From NCBI GenBank assembly GCA_964402115.1, contig CAYOBW010000129.1, forward strand, positions 1-18,805: a stretch of 18,805 nucleotides of DNA. Reading direction: 5' to 3'. This document shows, piece after piece, positions 15,129 to 18,805 of the stretch (its first letter is position 1; each line of letters begins with the position of its first letter). Both the position numbers and the translations under genes were made by a program. The notes below the pieces were generated by a model. That model ran no database searches and was not told where the DNA came from. It saw nothing but the letters and a program-made list of their open reading frames with translations. Source of the DNA: CAYOBW01 sp964402115. GTDB taxonomy: Bacteria > Verrucomicrobiota > Kiritimatiellia > UBA8416 > CAYOBW01.

Positions 15129-16976
15129 TCAACGTGTCAGTTCGACGCCGAGCCACAGGCCCCAGTCGCACGCGTTCCCATCGCCGGCGTCTTCGGTGAT
15201 CAGTTCGAGTTCACGGACGCCCGCGAGCGGGATGTCGAACGGCGCCGCATGGCTCGCTTTGACCGTTTTGGTGCGGAGTACTTCCTTGCCATCGGCGCGG
15301 ATGACGAAGACGACCGAGCCCTCGGCAAAGGGCTGTTGTTGCGGCAGGCCGCACTTGCCAATGAGGCGCGTCCAGCCGCCGGCGGTCAGATCGTAACGAT
15401 AGGTTGCCGGGGCGTGGGCGAAGATGCCGGTATCGAAGAGTTCGGCGCCGGAAATCAGCAGTGCATCGGGGCGCGGCAGGTTGTCGTAGGTCGGTTTCAA
15501 CCAGCCCACTCTCGCCTGCGCGGGCGCAACGTGGGAAAGTGGGACGGACTTCACGTCGGCCGGCACGGCTGCCGGCGGGAGCTTCGGCGTCTGGCCGGTG
15601 CGTCCGGCGAGGATCGCGGAGGCGATACGGCGGGCGCGGCTGTCAGCCGGCAGCGTCTCGCGGAGGGTGGCAGCGTGTTGGACGTTGGTCTCCAGCGCGG
15701 CGAGGAAATTCTCCAGCGCAAAGGTCACATCCAGCGCGGCGACATCGGGCGTGCCGTCGCGAGCCACGCGGTATTCGGCGTGAAACTGATGCGTGGCGCC
15801 ATTCGCGAGGCAGGCCCGCAACCGTAGTGCAGCGGACTTGCCTGGCGTCAGTTCGTTGCACCGCAGGGTAAACGTTCCGTCCGCCTTGGGGACGGTGACG
15901 ACGGTGCGCGCGTCGTAGTCCGAGGGCGGGTCTTGCGGGTCGAGGTAGGCGACGACCGCATGGACGGGCACGGCTGCCGCCACCGACCCGGAGACGACGA
16001 ACTCGCCTGGCTTGGTGGTGACCGCCAGGCCGGAAAACTTCGCGCTGGCGGGCAGGTTTAGCCCTTTCGCGGAACCGCTGAAGAGCGGATGCGACGCGAG
16101 CTGCAGGGCGCTGGCCAGTGCGAGGAAGCTGCCCGGGCCTTCGCCGCGCAGGTGACTGGCGTACGTCCGGTTACCGGCGCCCATCAGCGACTTGCCGAGC
16201 GTGCGAGCCTCCGCGGCGGTTTCACGGCAGTGGGGGAGTCCGAGCGCGTGGCCGAGCTCGTGCGCGATGCCGCCGATGAAGATCGAGTTGTGTTTGCCGA
16301 GAGAGATTCTGCCGTACTCGCCGTCCTGAAGCAGCGGTTCCTTGAGCGTGAGGTTCTTGACGTCGAGCCCCGGATGATCGAGCTGCCACGCGATGCCGCT
16401 GCGGCTGGTGCCGGAGCCCATGTACGGGCTGTGATGCGAGAAGGTGCGCGCCTCCGGATCCCATTTGCCCAGGTTTGTGAAGATCACGACGGTTTCCCGT
16501 TCGGGATCGAGACCCGCCGCGCGCAGCACGCGCCAGCAGTCCTTGCGGATGGGGGTGCCGCCGTCCTGCTTGGTGTAGTCGTCGTACGTTCCACTCCCGA
16601 CCGCTTCGTGGATCACGAGTGCGCCTGCCGTGTCGTAGTCCAGCGGGAAGGACAGCCGACCGAGACCGTTGCGCTCCATCTCGGCGGCGTAGAAGTCGCG
16701 GATATGCTCCATGATGCCGCGCAACCGCGCCCGGTAGTTGGCCGGGAACTCGCGCTCGCGCGTGCGCCAGCAGATGAGGTGCAGTTTCTTCGTTGTCGGT
16801 TGCGCGTCGTCCGCGCGATACGCTTCCAGAATGCGCCGGGCCGCTTGGGGCCGTTCGTCCGTGCCGGCGTTCGCCCCGGCGAGGGGGCCGGCGGCCACAA
16901 GGGCGGGGAGCAAAGCCCGCAATCCCCGTGCGAGAAGGCCGCGCCTGTTGGACTCGGATAACATGGGCACTGTCAT
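15129..16976 (-). CDS. Secreted metzincin-type zinc metallopeptidase with C-terminal NPCBM domain
   Basis: A 615-residue protein and the first gene of the probable operon. A twin-arginine-like signal (SESNRRGLLARGLRALLPALVAAGPLAGANA) leads into a protease domain with HELGHALGLPH. H239, H243 and H249 are predicted zinc ligands and E240 the catalytic Glu. SLMGAG with M265 is a plausible Met-turn, the hallmark of metzincins. A middle region (about 330-490) has a beta-rich segment and a helical linker. From about 495 to the end lies an NPCBM-like module (ISGAELFDTGIFAHAPATYRYDL, GSVVFVIRADGKEV, DWGLWLGVELTR), a galactose-binding-type fold often found on enzymes acting on Gal/GalNAc glycans. Peptidase family and target are not identifiable by eye. 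An in-frame ATG at 16964 is an alternative start. The GH36-like gene follows 48 bp later. Confidence 0.8.
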   Translation of the reverse strand: MTVPMLSESNRRGLLARGLRALLPALVAAGPLAGANAGTDERPQAARRILEAYRADDAQPTTKKLHLICWRTREREFPANYRARLRGIMEHIRDFYAAEMERNGLGRLSFPLDYDTAGALVIHEAVGSGTYDDYTKQDGGTPIRKDCWRVLRAAGLDPERETVVIFTNLGKWDPEARTFSHHSPYMGSGTSRSGIAWQLDHPGLDVKNLTLKEPLLQDGEYGRISLGKHNSIFIGGIAHELGHALGLPHCRETAAEARTLGKSLMGAGNRTYASHLRGEGPGSFLALASALQLASHPLFSGSAKGLNLPASAKFSGLAVTTKPGEFVVSGSVAAAVPVHAVVAYLDPQDPPSDYDARTVVTVPKADGTFTLRCNELTPGKSAALRLRACLANGATHQFHAEYRVARDGTPDVAALDVTFALENFLAALETNVQHAATLRETLPADSRARRIASAILAGRTGQTPKLPPAAVPADVKSVPLSHVAPAQARVGWLKPTYDNLPRPDALLISGAELFDTGIFAHAPATYRYDLTAGGWTRLIGKCGLPQQQPFAEGSVVFVIRADGKEVLRTKTVKASHAAPFDIPLAGVRELELITEDAGDGNACDWGLWLGVELTR

Positions 16977-17100
16977 GCGCGCACTCTAGCGGACGAACGC
17001 CGTTTCGAGCAAGGACGACCGCCGCGGGCCGACTTCGGGGCGGTGGGGTGTCTGCCATGCCATCCTGCATGATCAGCGTGGATGCGTCCACAACTTTGGC

Positions 17101-17132
17101 ACAACGGTTTGCGTTGTTAGCCGCTAAGCGGC
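17101..17132. other. Two adjacent perfect inverted repeats
   Basis: ACAACG-gtttg-CGTTGT (17101-17117) is followed two bases later by the odd palindrome GCCGCTAAGCGGC (17120-17132). They could be an operator, a processed RNA structure, or remains of an element end linked to the nearby transposase. Function is not known. Confidence 0.4.
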
Positions 17133-17176
17133 ATGGCGGGTTGCGTCCATGACCGGCTGCGAGTCATGCTTGTGCC

Positions 17177-17189
17177 CGTGCCAGGCACG
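17177..17189. repeat. REP-like palindrome downstream of the RAYT gene
   Basis: CGTGCCAGGCACG is a perfect palindrome around a central A. It shares the core GTGCC-A/T-GGCAC with the four palindromes on the other side of the transposase gene (18591-18749). It is therefore likely a member of the same repeat family. Confidence 0.55.
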
Positions 17190-17456
17190 CAGGGCCGCAG
17201 GGTTGTCTGTAGGGCGATGGCCTGTCTTGCGAATGCCGTCGGACATAGAAGATTCCGGCGGGTGGTTGGGCGGCGCAGGAGTTGACGAGTTGGATCGCGA
17301 TGTGGCTTATCTTGGACGTGACGCAACCGGTTGGTGGGGCACCGAGCCGTGTTGTGCACGGTTCACGGCATAGGTGCTGGTCAGCGCAGGACTGTGCGAC
17401 GCCGGCGTTGCCGACCGTCATGCCCACTACCTGTGCGCATCGGAAGCAAGTCGTCG

Positions 17457-18392
17457 TTAGCCAGCGGCTTTCCGCAACCGCCGGTAGCTCACGAGCCGTA
17501 TGCCTGGGGCGCTTTCCGTGTCAGCTTCCGCGTGTGGACGTGGACGCAGGTCCGCGAGCGTCATGACCGTCGCGAGGAACTGCCGGGTGCCGATGACCAA
17601 GCCATCCACCCAGTACCGCACACGCCGATGGGTTTGCGTGCTGAAAGGCAGGTGCTCGGTCGTCGCAGTCAGTCGTACGTCGGCCTCTTCCCCCTGCCCA
17701 TTGAGGGCCCGGACAAGCGCGAAGTGCCGCCGCAGGCCGTCCCGCAGATTGTCCAGGTTGTGCGCGGTCAGCAACTCCTTGCAGCGTGGCAGGATCCGCG
17801 CCTTGACGCTGTCTGCAAACGGGTGGTGGCCGGTGCTACACCAGCGACTGTAACTGCAGAAGCGGTACGCCGCGGGGTCCTCCACCAGGAAGGCCCGCAC
17901 CGGGTTCATCTCGATGTACTTCCAGCAGTCCCACACGGCCATGCCGCTCTCGAGCAGCGTGTGCTTGAAGCGACTGGCCCACAGTGAGCCGCGGCGTGGA
18001 CCTTCGAGCGACTGGTTAAACCAGCGGCTGAACTGCCCCTGCAGGTCGTGCATGAAGCAGCTGATGTCGCGCATTTGTGCCGCCAGTTCGCGACAGGCAG
18101 CTGAGCCCGGCGCCAGTTTCCGCCGAAAGTGATGATAGGCGGCGTAACGCTTACATACCTCCTCATCGGACGGCCGTTCAGCTGGCGCATAGAGCAGGAT
18201 GTGAAAGTGGTTAGACATGACCACAAAAGCAAGCACCTCAACGGTATACAACTGGCATAGGCGTGTCAGCAGAGCGATGAACTGCTCCTTCTCGACGTCG
18301 CCGAACGGCAGGTGCGTCGGGCTCCCCGCCACGCGATTATAGACGTGATAGAACATCTCCTGTCCTGCCGGCTTCAAACGCAGTGGTCGCAT
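17457..18392 (-). CDS. REP-associated tyrosine transposase (RAYT, Y1_Tnp/IS200-like)
   Basis: A 311-residue single-strand DNA transposase-like protein. The N-terminus LKPAGQEMFYHVYNRV is typical. The HUH motif is MSNHFHILL (H62 and H64). The likely catalytic tyrosine is Y159 in WKYIEMNPVRAFL, preceded by GSLWASRFKHTLLES. The first 180 residues cover the whole Y1 domain; about 130 further residues form a C-terminal extension of unknown role. An excellent AGGAGG (18399-18404) lies 6 bases before ATG. All key residues are present and the frame is intact, so it is probably functional. RAYTs mobilise or maintain REP palindromes (family knowledge), and REP-like palindromes flank the gene on both sides. 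It is not expected to be part of the glycan pathway. Confidence 0.88.
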   Translation of the reverse strand: MRPLRLKPAGQEMFYHVYNRVAGSPTHLPFGDVEKEQFIALLTRLCQLYTVEVLAFVVMSNHFHILLYAPAERPSDEEVCKRYAAYHHFRRKLAPGSAACRELAAQMRDISCFMHDLQGQFSRWFNQSLEGPRRGSLWASRFKHTLLESGMAVWDCWKYIEMNPVRAFLVEDPAAYRFCSYSRWCSTGHHPFADSVKARILPRCKELLTAHNLDNLRDGLRRHFALVRALNGQGEEADVRLTATTEHLPFSTQTHRRVRYWVDGLVIGTRQFLATVMTLADLRPRPHAEADTESAPGIRLVSYRRLRKAAG

Positions 18393-18515
18393 GGCTTGCC
18401 TCCTGACTCTCGGGAGATGCGTAATCTCCTTATGCGTATAGGAAGCCGCGACTCAGTCCGGATTCCGCGAAAATCGCAGACTTTCTTATCGGCCAGACCG
18501 GGACGGTTTGGCACC

Positions 18516-18569
18516 GGCGCATCCTGCCTGGCACCGGCAGGCAGGCGCATCGTGCCGGCGCATCGTGCC
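18516..18569. repeat. Short 13-bp repeats upstream of the RAYT gene
   Basis: GGCGCATCGTGCC occurs twice with no gap (18544-18556 and 18557-18569). A one-mismatch copy is at 18516-18528. GGCACCGGC motifs are interspersed (18510-18518, 18530-18538). They look like degenerate members or spacers of the adjoining REP-like array. Confidence 0.6.
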
Positions 18570-18590
18570 CGGCACTGGCACTACGGCATC

Positions 18591-18754
18591 GGTGCCAGGC
18601 ACCGCACGCCCGGCCCATTGGCGCCTAGCACCTTGGTGCCTGGCACCACAGGCTTGGCCCATTGGTGCCCATTGGCACCTAGCACCTTGGTGCCTGGCAC
18701 CACAGGCCCCAGGCCCCCAGGCCCCGCCGGCCCATTGGTGCCAGGCACCGCACG
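18591..18754. repeat. REP-like palindrome array (BIME-like)
   Basis: Four perfect 13-bp palindromes of the form GGTGCC-A/T-GGCACC lie at 18591-18603, 18635-18647, 18689-18701 and 18737-18749. The middle two sit in a 40-bp direct repeat (18614-18653 and 18668-18707) that differs at one base. The outer two share a 21-bp unit (18588-18608 and 18734-18754), also with one difference. The order is therefore A-B-B-A. Spacing and association with a RAYT gene fit a REP/BIME cluster. From 18755 to the right edge nothing further is seen. Confidence 0.8.
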
Positions 18755-18805
18755 CTTCGTCAGCAGCAGGGCGGCAAGCGTAAGTCGCGCGTTCTGCGTC
18801 GCACG

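Larger units (their letters stand above)
16977..17456. other. 480-bp intergenic region with several palindromes
   Basis: No convincing gene is seen. The region is upstream of the minus-strand operon, so it should carry its promoter, but no confident -35/-10 pair was found. It is also the 3' flank of the transposase gene. It contains GTGGA-TGCG-TCCAC (17078-17091), the stem pair at 17101-17132, the REP-like palindrome at 17177-17189, and the small hairpins GGTG-GGG-CACC (17333-17343) and CCGTG-TTGTG-CACGG (17347-17361). Confidence 0.5.

Noticed and set aside
17282..17566. Small plus-strand open frame in the gap before the transposase
   Set aside because: It overlaps the antisense of the transposase 3' end, has no motif or ribosome site, and the gap is full of palindromes typical of non-coding DNA.
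18591..18754. Repeat array considered as a CRISPR
   Set aside because: The repeats are 13-bp palindromes of two unit types in A-B-B-A order with irregular, partly duplicated spacers, and no cas gene is near. A REP cluster beside a RAYT fits better.

Overview
The window is GC-rich with strongly GC-biased third codon positions. Nearly every gene encodes an exported carbohydrate-active enzyme. The fragment at the left edge ends in a C-terminus of the YYRLRAQ type that is common in Verrucomicrobiota. Tat-exported GH109, the GH50-like and PL38-like enzymes and a RAYT-type transposase also fit Verrucomicrobiota (or the wider PVC group). This assignment is inferred; no rRNA or marker gene is present.

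Layout. (1) 1-101: tail of an upstream + strand gene. (2) 153-2930 (+): GH50-like clan GH-A hydrolase with a C-terminal CBM9-like domain. A 9-bp hairpin separates it from a convergent PL38/PL5-like polysaccharide lyase (2963-4234, -). (3) 4418-5878 (+): GH39-like hydrolase. 6035-7609 (+): GH109 enzyme. Each is preceded by one copy of a roughly 125-bp repeat of about 86% identity. The GH109 frame stops at an amber codon inside what looks like its C-terminal beta-sandwich domain; the rest of that domain stays open in the same frame to 7846. (4) 16976 down to 7889 (-): four closely spaced genes, probably one operon. In transcription order they are a metzincin-type protease with an NPCBM domain, a GH36-like enzyme, a Tat-exported enolase-superfamily protein, and a large GH-A hydrolase with an N-terminal CBM and two tandem C-terminal domains. 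(5) 16977-17456: non-coding, with several small palindromes. (6) 17457-18392 (-): RAYT/Y1 transposase, followed by a REP-like palindrome array at 18516-18754.

Taken together this looks like a gene cluster for degrading a complex glycan, perhaps a glycoconjugate. An NPCBM-bearing protease could open the protein part, the PL could cut uronate-containing chains, and GH36, GH109, GH39, GH50-like and GH-A enzymes could trim galactose, GalNAc and other sugars. No SusC/D pair, sulfatase, transporter or regulator is visible, so the cluster may extend beyond the window. The right end is a mobile-element/repeat region.
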